A DNA stretch of 64,000 nucleotides. It comes from Candidatus Peregrinibacteria bacterium. Lineage in GTDB: Bacteria > Patescibacteriota > Gracilibacteria > UM-FILTER-43-11. Position numbers and translations under genes: made by a program. The number at the start of each line of letters is the position of its first letter. Positions within the stretch are counted from its first letter, which is position 1. The DNA lies in contig JAFGTE010000013.1 of the NCBI GenBank assembly GCA_016934215.1, forward strand, positions 88,555 through 152,554, read 5' to 3'. Under the pieces are notes generated by a model. The model was not told the DNA's origin. It saw only the letters and a program-made list of their open reading frames with translations, and made no database searches. Positions 8,581-17,392 of this stretch are shown here, piece by piece.

Positions 8581-9354
8581 ATGATGGATCCTATCGCCTT
8601 TGAAATCGGGCCGCTGGCCGTTCGCTGGTACGGCATTGCTTACGCACTCAGCCTGCTGATAACTATCGGTATTCTGATTCTGCTTAATAAAAAACGGCCG
8701 GTTTTTAAAAACAATACGCAGATCTTTGATTTCCTGTTCTGGATTTTTCTGATCGGCGTGCTCATTGGCGGACGGCTTGGTTATGTGCTTTTTTATAACC
8801 TGCCTTATTATCTGGAAAATCCGGGCAAAGTCATTGCGCTTTGGGAAGGGGGTATGTCCTTTCATGGCGGACTGATCGGATCGGTCCTGGTCGCTTACTA
8901 TCTGGCTAAAAAGAATCGTCTTGACCTGCTTAAAATGACCGATGTGCTAGCGGTGCCCGGCGGCCTTGTGACAGCCCTTCCACGTATTGCTAATTTCATT
9001 AACCGGGAACTTTTCGGGCGTATTATTGAGAACGAAAGCTGGAAATGGCTGGGGGTGGATTTTGGTGACGGAGCGCTCCGCTATCCTTCTCAGCTTTTTC
9101 AGTCTGCCGGGGCTGTTCTTCTTTTTCTGATTCTGCTCTTTATTTATAGAAGTAAGCCCAGGAAAGGTGTCACTACAGCCTGTTACTTTATATTTTATGG
9201 TTTGATCCGTTTTATAATTGAATTCTGGCGGCAACCTGATATACAGATCGGATTTTTATTCAAATATTTTACGCTGGGGCAGATTCTGAGTCTGGCGATG
9301 ATTATATTAGGTGTCATTGGCTTACGGTGGCTAAAGAAGCCCAAAATTACTTGA
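8581..9354 (+). CDS. lgt: prolipoprotein diacylglyceryl transferase
   Basis: Membrane enzyme that transfers diacylglycerol from phosphatidylglycerol to the lipobox cysteine of prolipoproteins. The start FEIGPLAVRWYGIAYALSLL, the motif GGMSFHGGLIGS (about 97-108), the arginine-bearing ARIANFINRELFGR-like segment (PRIANFINRELFGR) and about seven hydrophobic helices are all present. 257 residues is normal. The ATG at 8581 or 8584 could serve. It is divergent from tsaD with only 30 nt between the starts. The TGA stop at 9352 overlaps the -35 box of the following cassette. Confidence 0.95.
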   Translation: MMDPIAFEIGPLAVRWYGIAYALSLLITIGILILLNKKRPVFKNNTQIFDFLFWIFLIGVLIGGRLGYVLFYNLPYYLENPGKVIALWEGGMSFHGGLIGSVLVAYYLAKKNRLDLLKMTDVLAVPGGLVTALPRIANFINRELFGRIIENESWKWLGVDFGDGALRYPSQLFQSAGAVLLFLILLFIYRSKPRKGVTTACYFIFYGLIRFIIEFWRQPDIQIGFLFKYFTLGQILSLAMIILGVIGLRWLKKPKIT

Positions 9355-9379
9355 CAATAGTTAAACTTAATGTTATTAA
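9351..9379 (+). promoter_or_regulatory. candidate promoter of the 9468 cassette
   Basis: A perfect TTGACA at 9351-9356 overlaps the lgt stop, with TATTAA 17 bp downstream (9374-9379). It would give the next gene its own transcript with a leader of about 80 nt. Confidence 0.45.
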
Positions 9380-9386
9380 TTATAGC

Positions 9387-9450
9387 CACGGTCTTCGCTG
9401 ACCCTGGCTCGAAACCCAGTTTCTGAGCGGGTCGGGAGGCCGACCTGCTC
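9387..9450 (+). promoter_or_regulatory. GC-rich structured leader before the 9468 gene
   Basis: The region can form CTGG/CCAG and a longer hairpin AGCGGGTCGG-GAGG-CCGACCTGCT (about 9426-9449, one mismatch). An upstream GACCC can also pair with the GGGTC inside that hairpin, so two folds compete. It ends close to the SD AAAAGGAAAAG. It does not match a riboswitch class I know. Confidence 0.4.
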
Positions 9451-9467
9451 ATTCAAAAGGAAAAGTT

Positions 9468-10004
9468 ATGCGATGGAGAAGCTACATCCCCATCTTTTTG
9501 ATGCCCGCGCTTTTAGGCTGGATGCCTAAGCTTGATCTGGGCGATGACTTGGAGAACATCCTTTCATCCCACCCACCGTGGCAGGCTGCAAGCGCCCCCC
9601 CTGCCCCGCTCCAAGAGCAAGAGGAAACTTCGACAGAGGAAGATGCAGACAAGATCGATGAGACTGACTGTTTCTACTCTGGCGTCATCCTGCTTGGCAA
9701 GGGCACCCCCCCACCGAGCATTATCCTCGAACACATGTGCGAGAAGGTTCTGGAGGATGGCTCTACGACAAACTTCGAAGGGCAACACCGCGAAGTGAAG
9801 CGTGACAAGCGGGGGCGGTACGCCATCCCCTTCAGGAACGCCTACCTCAAGATGAGGAGTGGGCAACCTGTTGTCGTGTTCCTTCACCGGGGAAAGTGGG
9901 TAATCAAACCTCTGAAGCATCAGGAGGGTCGACTGTACGATCTCAATGTTGTTCTACGGAAGTTTGACCTTACCCCCATCCTCGACGACTCGTGGGCACC
10001 ATGA
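9468..10004 (+). CDS. unknown protein in a self-contained, atypical cassette
   Basis: Unrecognised 178-residue protein. The first 17 residues (MRWRSYIPIFLMPALLG) look like a weak signal peptide or membrane anchor. An Ala/Pro/Glu/Asp-rich linker follows (to about residue 65), then a domain with DCFYSGVILLGKGTPPPS, HREVKRDKRGRYAIPF and a C-terminal VVLRKFDLTPILDD. It has an SD (AAAAGGAAAAG), unlike nearly every neighbour, and codons with a strong preference for C in the third position. Its own promoter, leader and terminator surround it. These traits suggest acquisition by transfer. No function is assigned. Confidence 0.7.
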   Translation: MRWRSYIPIFLMPALLGWMPKLDLGDDLENILSSHPPWQAASAPPAPLQEQEETSTEEDADKIDETDCFYSGVILLGKGTPPPSIILEHMCEKVLEDGSTTNFEGQHREVKRDKRGRYAIPFRNAYLKMRSGQPVVVFLHRGKWVIKPLKHQEGRLYDLNVVLRKFDLTPILDDSWAP

Positions 10005-10022
10005 AGCCCAATGAGCAGGATC

Positions 10023-10067
10023 ACCTCCCTCACCAACCGCCGCCAGGCGACCGGTGAGGGAGGTTTT
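10023..10067 (+). terminator. rho-independent terminator of the 9468 cassette
   Basis: A perfect 12-bp stem ACCTCCCTCACC (10023-10034) / GGTGAGGGAGGT (10053-10064) is followed by TTTT. It is the strongest classical terminator in the window. Confidence 0.9.
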
Positions 10068-10088
10068 CCGAAAACGATAAATAGATAG

Positions 10089-10117
10089 TTGATTTTTGTT
10101 TTTAAATATGATATAAT
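10089..10117 (+). promoter_or_regulatory. candidate promoter for the 10161 gene
   Basis: TTGATT at 10089-10094 and TATAAT at 10112-10117, with 17 bp between them, in a very AT-rich stretch. The expected leader is about 37 nt and has no SD. Confidence 0.6.
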
Positions 10118-10160
10118 GAAACATAAAAATAAAAAATTATCATATAATTAAAACAAAAAA

Positions 10161-11132
10161 ATGGAATTACTACATTTATTCAGACAATTCGAATGTGACC
10201 GAAACGTCTATGTGGGCGAATCTGCCCCAAAAAGACAGGAGGCAAAAAAAACCTCTGAAGCAGTGTCGGAACCAAGCTACGAGCAAATGGAAAAAGACGC
10301 AAAACGTCATATTGCAGTCGCTGAAGGAATTCTTAAAGACGTTGAGGATTTTTCGGGATTTAAAATTGACCGAAAAGATCCAGAAAAAGTGTACCCGGAA
10401 CTAAGAAAGAAACCAAACTTACAACTTGCGATATCAAGAATCGTTCAAAATATAGTAGATCTTCAGCAAGCTATAAGAAAACGAGATGTGTCTTTGGTAA
10501 AACTGGGAATGTCATCCAATACACTGAGGACCTATGGGCCTGAGTACTATCACCCAAAGTATGGTGTTACTTCTCCTGGCGATCCGCTGTTTGCTGTCTG
10601 GGCGCCTACAAAAGAATCCTATTCTTATGCTAAAAAAGGAAAGAAAAAGGAAAAACGCGAATCTCAGGAGTTGTCACCAGAGGTACAAATTGCTATTTTG
10701 GCAGAACGTTATCATGAACTGAATCCTAAGAACAGAAGGTACCTTACCAGTAAAGGAGTTCCGGAGAATGAACTTAAAGATAATGACACAGAAGGCAAAA
10801 AAGAAATTGAAATCGCTAAGAATAAAGACAGGCGGGAACGCAGTGCCATATCACGTGATATTTTGGCTTTAGTCAGAAGGGTTAAACCAATCAAGGCCGG
10901 AGATACTGAAGTTTATGCTAATGTGGCTATTCAAAGATCAGAAAACGGTGAAAATTATATGCTTGTTATCAGAGATCCTAGCCTTCCGAATGTTTGGGAT
11001 GTGGCTTATATTGGAAAAGCCGATGTAAGAAATGCTAAAAGAGAAGCCGGAAAAAAGGTGGCACCAGACGTTGCCGCAAATTATGCATCTTACAAGCTTG
11101 ACGAAACAGAAGTCGCCTCAAAAACTGCTTAA
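10161..11132 (+). CDS. unknown charged protein, lineage-specific type
   Basis: Unrecognised 323-residue soluble protein without signal peptide or membrane helix. The N-terminus MELLHLFRQFECDRNVYVG loosely resembles the starts of two other unknown proteins in this window (MELYCFDQNKDFRDRKRF and MNIYCFTSKDFESGKFVY), which hints at a shared N-terminal tag. A helical, lysine-rich middle (about 45-130) with LVDLQQAIRKRD-like segments follows, and a C-terminal part with VYANVAIQRSENGENYMLVIRDP looks like beta strands. It has its own promoter and is followed by a small gene. Confidence 0.65.
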   Translation: MELLHLFRQFECDRNVYVGESAPKRQEAKKTSEAVSEPSYEQMEKDAKRHIAVAEGILKDVEDFSGFKIDRKDPEKVYPELRKKPNLQLAISRIVQNIVDLQQAIRKRDVSLVKLGMSSNTLRTYGPEYYHPKYGVTSPGDPLFAVWAPTKESYSYAKKGKKKEKRESQELSPEVQIAILAERYHELNPKNRRYLTSKGVPENELKDNDTEGKKEIEIAKNKDRRERSAISRDILALVRRVKPIKAGDTEVYANVAIQRSENGENYMLVIRDPSLPNVWDVAYIGKADVRNAKREAGKKVAPDVAANYASYKLDETEVASKTA

Positions 11133-11152
11133 AAAAAGAATCAATTGCTACT

Positions 11153-11296
11153 ATGGATGAAGATACACAGAAAATAGCGGATTTGACGAAAGCCTTAGAT
11201 CAATCTATACATCAGCTCAAGAAAGCCTATAATGAATATAAGGAAGATGCGGATCATGAAAAGGAAGATCCTGAAGCGCTGCTTGATGATTTGTAA
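11153..11296 (+). CDS. small acidic helical protein (47 aa)
   Basis: A short frame starting MDEDTQKIADLTKALDQSI and ending PEALLDDL, 20 nt after the preceding stop. It is highly charged and predicted helical, with heptad-like leucine/isoleucine spacing, so it could be a small coiled-coil partner of the 323-residue protein. Support is the tight spacing, the continuous amphipathic pattern and the terminator immediately after it. No family is recognised. Confidence 0.5.
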   Translation: MDEDTQKIADLTKALDQSIHQLKKAYNEYKEDADHEKEDPEALLDDL

Positions 11297-11316
11297 GGAG
11301 ATTAAATAAATAACTC

Positions 11317-11354
11317 AAAAAGGTCGTCTCCATCATGGACTTCGACCTTTTTTT
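11317..11354 (+). terminator. rho-independent terminator
   Basis: AAAAAGGTCG (11317-11326) pairs with CGACCTTTTT starting at 11343, and an uninterrupted run of T follows. It closes the 10161-11296 transcript. Confidence 0.85.
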
Positions 11355-11358
11355 GTGC

Positions 11359-11364
11359 TATAAT
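11359..11364 (+). promoter_or_regulatory. -10 box of the cyclase gene (near-leaderless)
   Basis: TGTGCTATAAT has an extended -10 character; TATAAT is at 11359-11364 and the ATG at 11376. The transcript would start about 4-5 nt before the ATG, directly after the preceding terminator. Confidence 0.5.
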
Positions 11365-11375
11365 ATATAGATATT

Positions 11376-13418
11376 ATGCTCAAAAAAATCCTTAAATATA
11401 TCGGCTTGGGGGCCGCGCTCCTACTATTGGTTTTTCTGGTGATGCAGAGGGGCTGGTTTATGGGGATTCAGCATAGCCTGCAGAATAAATTTTACGACTA
11501 CGATTCCGCCAGCAGTGAAATCGTGATTGTGGCTATTGATGAAAAAAGTCTGAAACCTGAAAATCTGGGGCCTTTTAAAAGCTGGCCGCGTATGAATTAC
11601 GCTAAGGCTATTGATGTTTTAAATGCCAATAACGCCGCTGCTATCGGGATCGATGTGACCTTTCCGGATCACTCCATTTTGGGCAGAGATGACGATCAGA
11701 CACTTGCCGATGCCCTTTCTCAGTATGACAATGTAATTCTGGCTTCCCGTTATTATTTTGACGGTGAAAAGAAGGGTTATGAATGGCCTAATGAAACAAT
11801 TCTCAAGGGCCATCCGGTCCCGGGCTGGATCAACATACAACTGGATCCGGATGGTTTTGTGCGGTCATTGCCGCTCTTTGCGGAATCGGATAAAGGGGTG
11901 ATTGATGCCTTTTCGCTGGCACTGGCCCGAATTTATCTGCGTGCGGAACCTTCCGATTACCGGGTTGTAAATAATTATTTTGATTATTCCGAAACTATTC
12001 AGATCCCCTCCTGGACCGAAAAAGATAAAGAATCCGGTGAAGAAGTTCATTTTATGTATATCAATTACTTCGCTCAGCCCAATAAATTCACTCATATTTC
12101 CTTTTTCGATCTGCTCAACGGGAATCTGGTTGATAAAAAAGGAAACCCGATCGACTTTCGGGATAAAATTGTGATCATCGGCCCCACGGCGATCGATCTG
12201 CAGGATGATTATCTTTCACCGGTCAGCGAGGGGGTGCGTATGCCCGGCGTGGAAATTCATGCCAATAATGTCCAGACAGTCATCACTCAGCAGTTTCTGC
12301 GGGATCAGTCTAAACTTAGCCTGTGGCTGACCATTTTGGGTATTTTAGCTGTAAATATTGCGCTTTTCTCATTACTTAAAGTCCGCTACACCATTCCGCT
12401 GGTTCTGGTAGAAGTATTCGGTATGCTGGTGGCCGGTATTGTGGCTTATGAGTCCCGCATTCTGGTAAACGTGGTGTATCCGATTCTGACCATTCTGCTC
12501 AGTTTTATCGGCACTTATTTACTGCGTTTTATTATGGAGCAAAGCCAGCGCCAGTTCATTGAAGGGGCTTTCGGCCATTACGTGAACAAAGATGTCGTCA
12601 GACAGATCAAAAAAGATCCTCATATGCTGGAACTGGGGGGTGCCAAACGTGAAATCACGATTTTCTTTTCGGATATTGCCGGCTTTACCACTATTTCCGA
12701 AAAACTGAAACCGGAAGAACTCGTTAAGTTTTTGAACGAATATCTGGGCGAGATGACCACTATCATCATCACCAACCAAGGAACTTTAGATAAATACGAG
12801 GGGGACGCCATTATGGCTTTCTGGAATGTCCCTATCCCCCAGCACGATCACCCGCTGCATGCCTGCAAAGCGGCTCTGGAAAATCAGAAACATTTGGCCA
12901 AACTTCGTGAAAAATGGGCAAAGACCGGCCTGCCGGAGATTCATATACGTATCGGCCTGAATACCGGTGAAGCGGTCGTGGGAAATATGGGTTCTGAGAA
13001 CCGCTTTGACTACACCGCCATGGGGGATAACGTGAATCTGGCCTCCCGTCTGGAAAGTATCAACAAGCAATACGGCACCCGCATTTTGATTTCAGAAAGC
13101 ACCTACGAAGCTGTCCGGGATCATATGATCTGCCGGGAAATCGATCAGATTCGCGTGAAAGGGAAGCATGAGCCGGTGAAGATTTATGAACTGATCTGTA
13201 AAAAAGAAGACCAGACTAATGAAATCAACGGAAGACTGCATAAATATGCTGAAGCTCTGATGCTGTACCGCAGTAAACGTTTTGCCGACGCTCAGACACA
13301 TTTTGAACTCCTTAGAGGTGATGGCCCCTCTGATTTAATGATTCTGCGATGCGCTGAATTCATGAAAAATCCACCCGCTGAAGATTGGGATGGCGTGTGG
13401 AATTTTGAAGTAAAATAA
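11376..13418 (+). CDS. CHASE2-domain class III adenylate cyclase
   Basis: Membrane receptor cyclase of 680 residues. An N-terminal helix (about 5-24) leads to an extracytoplasmic CHASE2 sensor (about 30-300), three membrane helices (about 310-390) and a cytoplasmic class III cyclase domain (about 415-605). Metal-binding aspartates are in IFFSDIAGFTTIS and the GD of KYEGDAIMAFWN; the Lys before EGD and the Asp in YTAMGDNVNLASRLE match the adenine-selecting pair, so cAMP is the likely product. The transition-state Asn and Arg are also there. A cyclic-nucleotide-binding protein is encoded just downstream on the opposite strand. Confidence 0.93.
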   Translation: MLKKILKYIGLGAALLLLVFLVMQRGWFMGIQHSLQNKFYDYDSASSEIVIVAIDEKSLKPENLGPFKSWPRMNYAKAIDVLNANNAAAIGIDVTFPDHSILGRDDDQTLADALSQYDNVILASRYYFDGEKKGYEWPNETILKGHPVPGWINIQLDPDGFVRSLPLFAESDKGVIDAFSLALARIYLRAEPSDYRVVNNYFDYSETIQIPSWTEKDKESGEEVHFMYINYFAQPNKFTHISFFDLLNGNLVDKKGNPIDFRDKIVIIGPTAIDLQDDYLSPVSEGVRMPGVEIHANNVQTVITQQFLRDQSKLSLWLTILGILAVNIALFSLLKVRYTIPLVLVEVFGMLVAGIVAYESRILVNVVYPILTILLSFIGTYLLRFIMEQSQRQFIEGAFGHYVNKDVVRQIKKDPHMLELGGAKREITIFFSDIAGFTTISEKLKPEELVKFLNEYLGEMTTIIITNQGTLDKYEGDAIMAFWNVPIPQHDHPLHACKAALENQKHLAKLREKWAKTGLPEIHIRIGLNTGEAVVGNMGSENRFDYTAMGDNVNLASRLESINKQYGTRILISESTYEAVRDHMICREIDQIRVKGKHEPVKIYELICKKEDQTNEINGRLHKYAEALMLYRSKRFADAQTHFELLRGDGPSDLMILRCAEFMKNPPAEDWDGVWNFEVK

Positions 13419-13420
13419 GT

Positions 13421-13978
13421 TTAATACAGCACCCAGTACAGCCCAAAGGCAATGGTTACGATGCCCGCATTCATTCCCATTGTCCGCCAGTCGCGTTTAA
13501 AGGGCTTTTTTTTGTATTCTTTTTTTACAAAATAGCGGGTTACGTCATAAAAATAAGTGACCAGCACAAGAATCAGCAGATAAAGAACCACTGACTGATC
13601 TGAATAGAGTGTCAGGGCGGTGCCCGTCAGATATTTCGGCGTAAGCAAACCGACATAATAACCGCAGGCGGTCACGACAAGCAAATGAACCGCCTGATCG
13701 AGAAAGTAGAAAAACAGTATCAATTTAGGATAAGCTTTGTTCAGGACGGTTTTACTCTGATCAATGATAATGTGAGTGACGTAAATGATCGCGATAGCGG
13801 TCCACACTTTGCTATCAGATAAAAAAGGCGCCAAAACTGCCAACAGGGTCAGCAGATGCACCGTGCTGTGAATGACGATTCCAAAGAAATGTTCCGATTT
13901 ATACTTTACGAGACAGGAGGACTGAAACGTGTAATCTGCCAGAAAATGTACCAGATAGAAATATAGGAGAAGGCTCAT
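13421..13978 (-). CDS. DUF3307-type membrane protein
   Basis: A 185-residue integral membrane protein with about five hydrophobic helices. The start LLLYFYLVHFLADYTFQSSCLVKYKSEH and the later IIYVTHIIIDQSKT (HxxxD-like polar pairs in helices) match the DUF3307 family, whose function is unknown. It lies 9 nt downstream of the cyclic-nucleotide-binding gene on the same strand and probably shares its transcript. Its stop lies 2 nt from the cyclase stop, on the opposite strand. Confidence 0.8.
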   Translation of the reverse strand: MSLLLYFYLVHFLADYTFQSSCLVKYKSEHFFGIVIHSTVHLLTLLAVLAPFLSDSKVWTAIAIIYVTHIIIDQSKTVLNKAYPKLILFFYFLDQAVHLLVVTACGYYVGLLTPKYLTGTALTLYSDQSVVLYLLILVLVTYFYDVTRYFVKKEYKKKPFKRDWRTMGMNAGIVTIAFGLYWVLY

Positions 13979-13987
13979 CAGCGATAT

Positions 13988-14380
13988 TTAAGAAAGTTGA
14001 TTGGCGCGTTTAACGACTTCATAGCTCACCGTGGAAGCAATTGACGGTTTTGTCTCCAGAAGCTGGCGGAAGTCATCTTTTTTGAGTACCAGTGCTTCTG
14101 TTTCATCAATGGCTTTTATGGTAGCGTTACGGGGTTCTTCTGAAACCAGAGCCATTTCACCGAAAAAGGCATTATTACTAAGCTCTGCGATAATACTGAA
14201 ATCGCGCAAAACCTGCACTTTGCCGCGCTTAATGATATACATTTCCTCACCATAATCCCCCTGCTCAAAAATGACCTGTTCGGGGCCAAAGTACTGCATC
14301 TGTACTTTTTCGCCGATCGCTGCCAGATCTTCGTCACTGAGCTGAGCAAAGAAAGGAATAGCTTTTAGTATTTCAATCAT
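13988..14380 (-). CDS. stand-alone cyclic-nucleotide-binding domain protein
   Basis: 130 residues that form one CRP-like cNMP-binding beta-barrel and nothing else; no helix-turn-helix follows. The glycine pair in GDYGEEMYIIKRGKVQVL and the phosphate-binding cassette FFGEMALVSEEPRNATIKAID, with the conserved Glu and Arg, are intact, so cAMP/cGMP binding is plausible. Without an output domain it must act through a partner, perhaps the adjacent DUF3307 membrane protein. The adenylate cyclase encoded nearby is the obvious ligand source. This linkage is inference from context. Confidence 0.9.
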   Translation of the reverse strand: MIEILKAIPFFAQLSDEDLAAIGEKVQMQYFGPEQVIFEQGDYGEEMYIIKRGKVQVLRDFSIIAELSNNAFFGEMALVSEEPRNATIKAIDETEALVLKKDDFRQLLETKPSIASTVSYEVVKRANQLS

Positions 14381-14430
14381 GATTTTGTGTTTATTTTGTT
14401 AATTTCTTCGCAAAAGAGTATAGCATAGTC

Positions 14431-14459
14431 TTGATTTTTCCGAAATAGTGTGCTAAGTT
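14431..14459 (+). promoter_or_regulatory. candidate uvrA promoter
   Basis: TTGATT at 14431-14436, 17 bp, TAAGTT at 14454-14459 preceded by TGTGC. The same TGTGCTA context occurs before the cyclase start (11354) and upstream of ruvA (about 43020). No LexA-type box was recognised. Confidence 0.35.
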
Positions 14460-14495
14460 GAAAAAACTGAAATATATTTTTTAATATCCTCTTTT

Positions 14496-17390
14496 GTGAA
14501 GTCGATTGTTGTCACCGGTGCCCGTGTTCATAATTTAAAGAATATCAGCGTGGAAATTCCGCGTGATAAGCTGGTGGTGATTACCGGTCTTTCGGGTTCC
14601 GGTAAGTCTTCGCTGGCATTTGATACGATTTATGCCGAAGGTCAGCGGCGCTATGTGGAAAGTCTTTCCACCTATGCGCGTCAGTTTCTGCAGCTGACGG
14701 AAAAACCGGATGTTGATCAGATTGAGGGTCTTTCCCCGGCCATTTCCATCGATCAAAAGACGGCCAGCCGCAACCCCCGTTCCACGGTGGGAACGGTGAC
14801 CGAAATATATGATTATCTGCGTTTGCTCTACGCTAAAATCGGCCATCCGCACTGCCCGCAATGCAATGCTGAAATCGGGCGTATGAGCGCCAGTCAGATC
14901 GTGGATGAAATTGCGGAAATGCCGGAGGGTAAAAAAATTATGTTATTGGCTCCCGTTATACGTGACCGCAAAGGAGAACACTTAAAAGTCCTTGATAAAA
15001 TCCGCAAAGAAGGTTTTGTACGTATACGGGTCGACGGTGAAATTTACAATATCAATGAAGAACTCCAGTTAGACCCGAAAAAGAAACATACGATTGAGAT
15101 TGTCGTGGACCGTCTGGTCGTGCTCAATTTTAAAAAAATAATCAAAAAACTGAAGTCCGGAGAAGAAATTGAAGAAAAAAATGAAGACCGCAGCCGGCTC
15201 GCGGATTCCATTGAAACGGCTCTGCGTTTCGGGGAGGGGTTGATGACGATACTCGATGCGGATACCAAAGAAGAGAAACTCTTCTCTGAGCATTTTGCCT
15301 GTGAAACGCATGGGGTCATGAGCCTTCCTGAAATCGCGCCCCGCTCTTTTTCCTTCAATTCTCCGCATGGCGCCTGTGAGGACTGTCATGGACTGGGTAC
15401 TAAGCTTAAAATTAATCCAAAACTGGTTATTCCCAACCCCCGACTGACGATTGCTGAGGGCGCTATTGTCCCCTGGTCCATTTCGGCCATGCGTTTAGGC
15501 TGGTACAACAACCTGCTTCGTGAAGTCGGCAAGCGGTACGGGTTTGACATCAATACCCCGATCGGCCAGCTGACCCAGCAGCAACTGGATATTATTATGC
15601 ACGGTACCGGGGATGAAAAATTCCGCGCCAAGTACACCGGCCAAAATTCCAGCTATGAAACCGATACCACGTATGAAGGGGTCATTCCGAATCTGGAACG
15701 GCGTTATCATGACAGCGATTCCGATTATGTCCGCAAGAACATCGAGCGTTTTATGGAAGTAACCACCTGTGAGACCTGTCGCGGAATGCGTTTGCGCCCT
15801 GAAATTCTGGCTATTACAGTGCTTGGAAAATCCATTATAGAAGCCACCAAGCTGTCGATCGAAGATGCGGATAAGTTTTTTAAGAGCATGATTCCTGACG
15901 GTCACAAAAAGAAACTGACTGACAATGAATATCGCATTGCCCGGCTTATAATCAATGAAATCATCGCCCGCCTGCAGTTTTTGATGAATGTGGGCCTGAG
16001 TTATCTGACTTTAAACCGGGGAGCCAGCACGCTTTCGGGCGGAGAGGCCCAAAGAATCCGGCTGGCCACTCAGATCGGTTCGTCACTGCAGGGTGTTCTC
16101 TACGTCCTCGATGAACCATCAATCGGCCTTCATCAGCGCGATAATAAACGCCTGATTAAAACGCTTGAGAACCTGCGTGATCTCGGGAACACCGTGATCG
16201 TGGTGGAACATGATGAAGAAACTATCCGCATTGCAGACCACGTGCTGGATATTGGTCCCGGCGCGGGAAAGCACGGCGGCAAGGTCATCGCCAAAGGTAC
16301 CGCAGAAGAGATCATGAAGCATGAGGACTCTATCACAGGACAGTATCTGTCGGGAAAGAAAAAAATTACCGTCCCCAAAAAGCGCCGGAAAGGAAACGGT
16401 AAATTCCTGGAAATCATTGGTGCCGAGGAAAATAATCTGAAATCAATCGATATCACCCTGCCGCTGAATACCTTTATCGGTGTGACGGGGGTCTCCGGTT
16501 CCGGAAAGTCATCTTTGATCAACCATATTTTATGCCCCGTCCTGGCCACCAAACTGAATCGTGCCAAACAAACGGCTGGCAAACATCAGGAAATCAAAGG
16601 AACCCAGTACCTCGATAAGATCATTAATATCGATCAGTCCCCCATTGGCCGCACGCCACGGTCAAATCCCGCCACTTATACAGGTGTGTTTTCCGATATC
16701 CGGGAGCTTTTTGCCTCCACCAGCGAAGCGAAACTACGCGGTTACCGCGATGGCCGCTTCAGTTTTAATGTTAAAGGCGGTCGCTGTGAGTCCTGCCAGG
16801 GAGACGGCATGGTGAAGATCGAGATGCATTTTCTGCCTGACATTTACGTACCCTGCGAGGTTTGTAAGGCCAGGCGCTATAATTCAGAAACCCTGGAAGT
16901 GACCTGGCACGGTAAAAACATCGCTGATGTCCTTTCGATGACCGTGGAAGAAGCACTGGATTTTTTTGATGCGATTCCTCAGATCAAGAATAAACTCACC
17001 ACCCTGCATGCGGTCGGTCTGGATTATATTCAGTTGGGCCAGAGTGCCACGACCCTTTCCGGCGGTGAAGCCCAGAGAATTAAACTGGCTACCGAACTGG
17101 CTAAAAGATCGACGGGGAAAACGATTTACGTGCTGGATGAACCGACCACCGGCCTGCATTTTGAAGATGTTAAAAAACTGCTCAGCGTTTTGCAGGCGCT
17201 GGTGGAGAAAGGAAATACCGTGCTCACGATTGAACACAATCTGGATGTCATTAAATCCGTGGACCATATCATCGATTTAGGTCCGGAAGGCGGTGAAGCC
17301 GGCGGTGCTATCATCTGTACCGGCACGCCTGAACAGGTGGCCCAGTGTAAAAACAGTTATACAGGGCAGTTTTTAAAGAAGATGCTCTAG
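14496..17390 (+). CDS. uvrA: excinuclease ABC subunit A
   Basis: DNA damage recognition ATPase of nucleotide excision repair. GTG start; the N-terminus [18 protein letters not shown] is canonical. The first Walker A is [14 protein letters not shown] (about 31-44) and the second [13 protein letters not shown] (about 662). Two LSGGEAQRI signatures and two DEP Walker B motifs are present. Zinc-finger cysteines occur in [20 protein letters not shown] and, for the C-terminal finger, [16 protein letters not shown]. The 964 residues are slightly above average. It is divergent from the cNMP-binding gene and converges with the 17393 gene with 2 nt between. Confidence 0.98.
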   Translation: MKSIVVTGARVHNLKNISVEIPRDKLVVITGLSGSGKSSLAFDTIYAEGQRRYVESLSTYARQFLQLTEKPDVDQIEGLSPAISIDQKTASRNPRSTVGTVTEIYDYLRLLYAKIGHPHCPQCNAEIGRMSASQIVDEIAEMPEGKKIMLLAPVIRDRKGEHLKVLDKIRKEGFVRIRVDGEIYNINEELQLDPKKKHTIEIVVDRLVVLNFKKIIKKLKSGEEIEEKNEDRSRLADSIETALRFGEGLMTILDADTKEEKLFSEHFACETHGVMSLPEIAPRSFSFNSPHGACEDCHGLGTKLKINPKLVIPNPRLTIAEGAIVPWSISAMRLGWYNNLLREVGKRYGFDINTPIGQLTQQQLDIIMHGTGDEKFRAKYTGQNSSYETDTTYEGVIPNLERRYHDSDSDYVRKNIERFMEVTTCETCRGMRLRPEILAITVLGKSIIEATKLSIEDADKFFKSMIPDGHKKKLTDNEYRIARLIINEIIARLQFLMNVGLSYLTLNRGASTLSGGEAQRIRLATQIGSSLQGVLYVLDEPSIGLHQRDNKRLIKTLENLRDLGNTVIVVEHDEETIRIADHVLDIGPGAGKHGGKVIAKGTAEEIMKHEDSITGQYLSGKKKITVPKKRRKGNGKFLEIIGAEENNLKSIDITLPLNTFIGVTGVSGSGKSSLINHILCPVLATKLNRAKQTAGKHQEIKGTQYLDKIINIDQSPIGRTPRSNPATYTGVFSDIRELFASTSEAKLRGYRDGRFSFNVKGGRCESCQGDGMVKIEMHFLPDIYVPCEVCKARRYNSETLEVTWHGKNIADVLSMTVEEALDFFDAIPQIKNKLTTLHAVGLDYIQLGQSATTLSGGEAQRIKLATELAKRSTGKTIYVLDEPTTGLHFEDVKKLLSVLQALVEKGNTVLTIEHNLDVIKSVDHIIDLGPEGGEAGGAIICTGTPEQVAQCKNSYTGQFLKKML

Positions 17391-17392
17391 AC

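Noticed and set aside
8551..8865. N-terminal extension of tsaD
   Set aside because: The extension is antisense to lgt; the conserved TsaD start MKIFGIETSCDET is at 8550 with its own -10 box.
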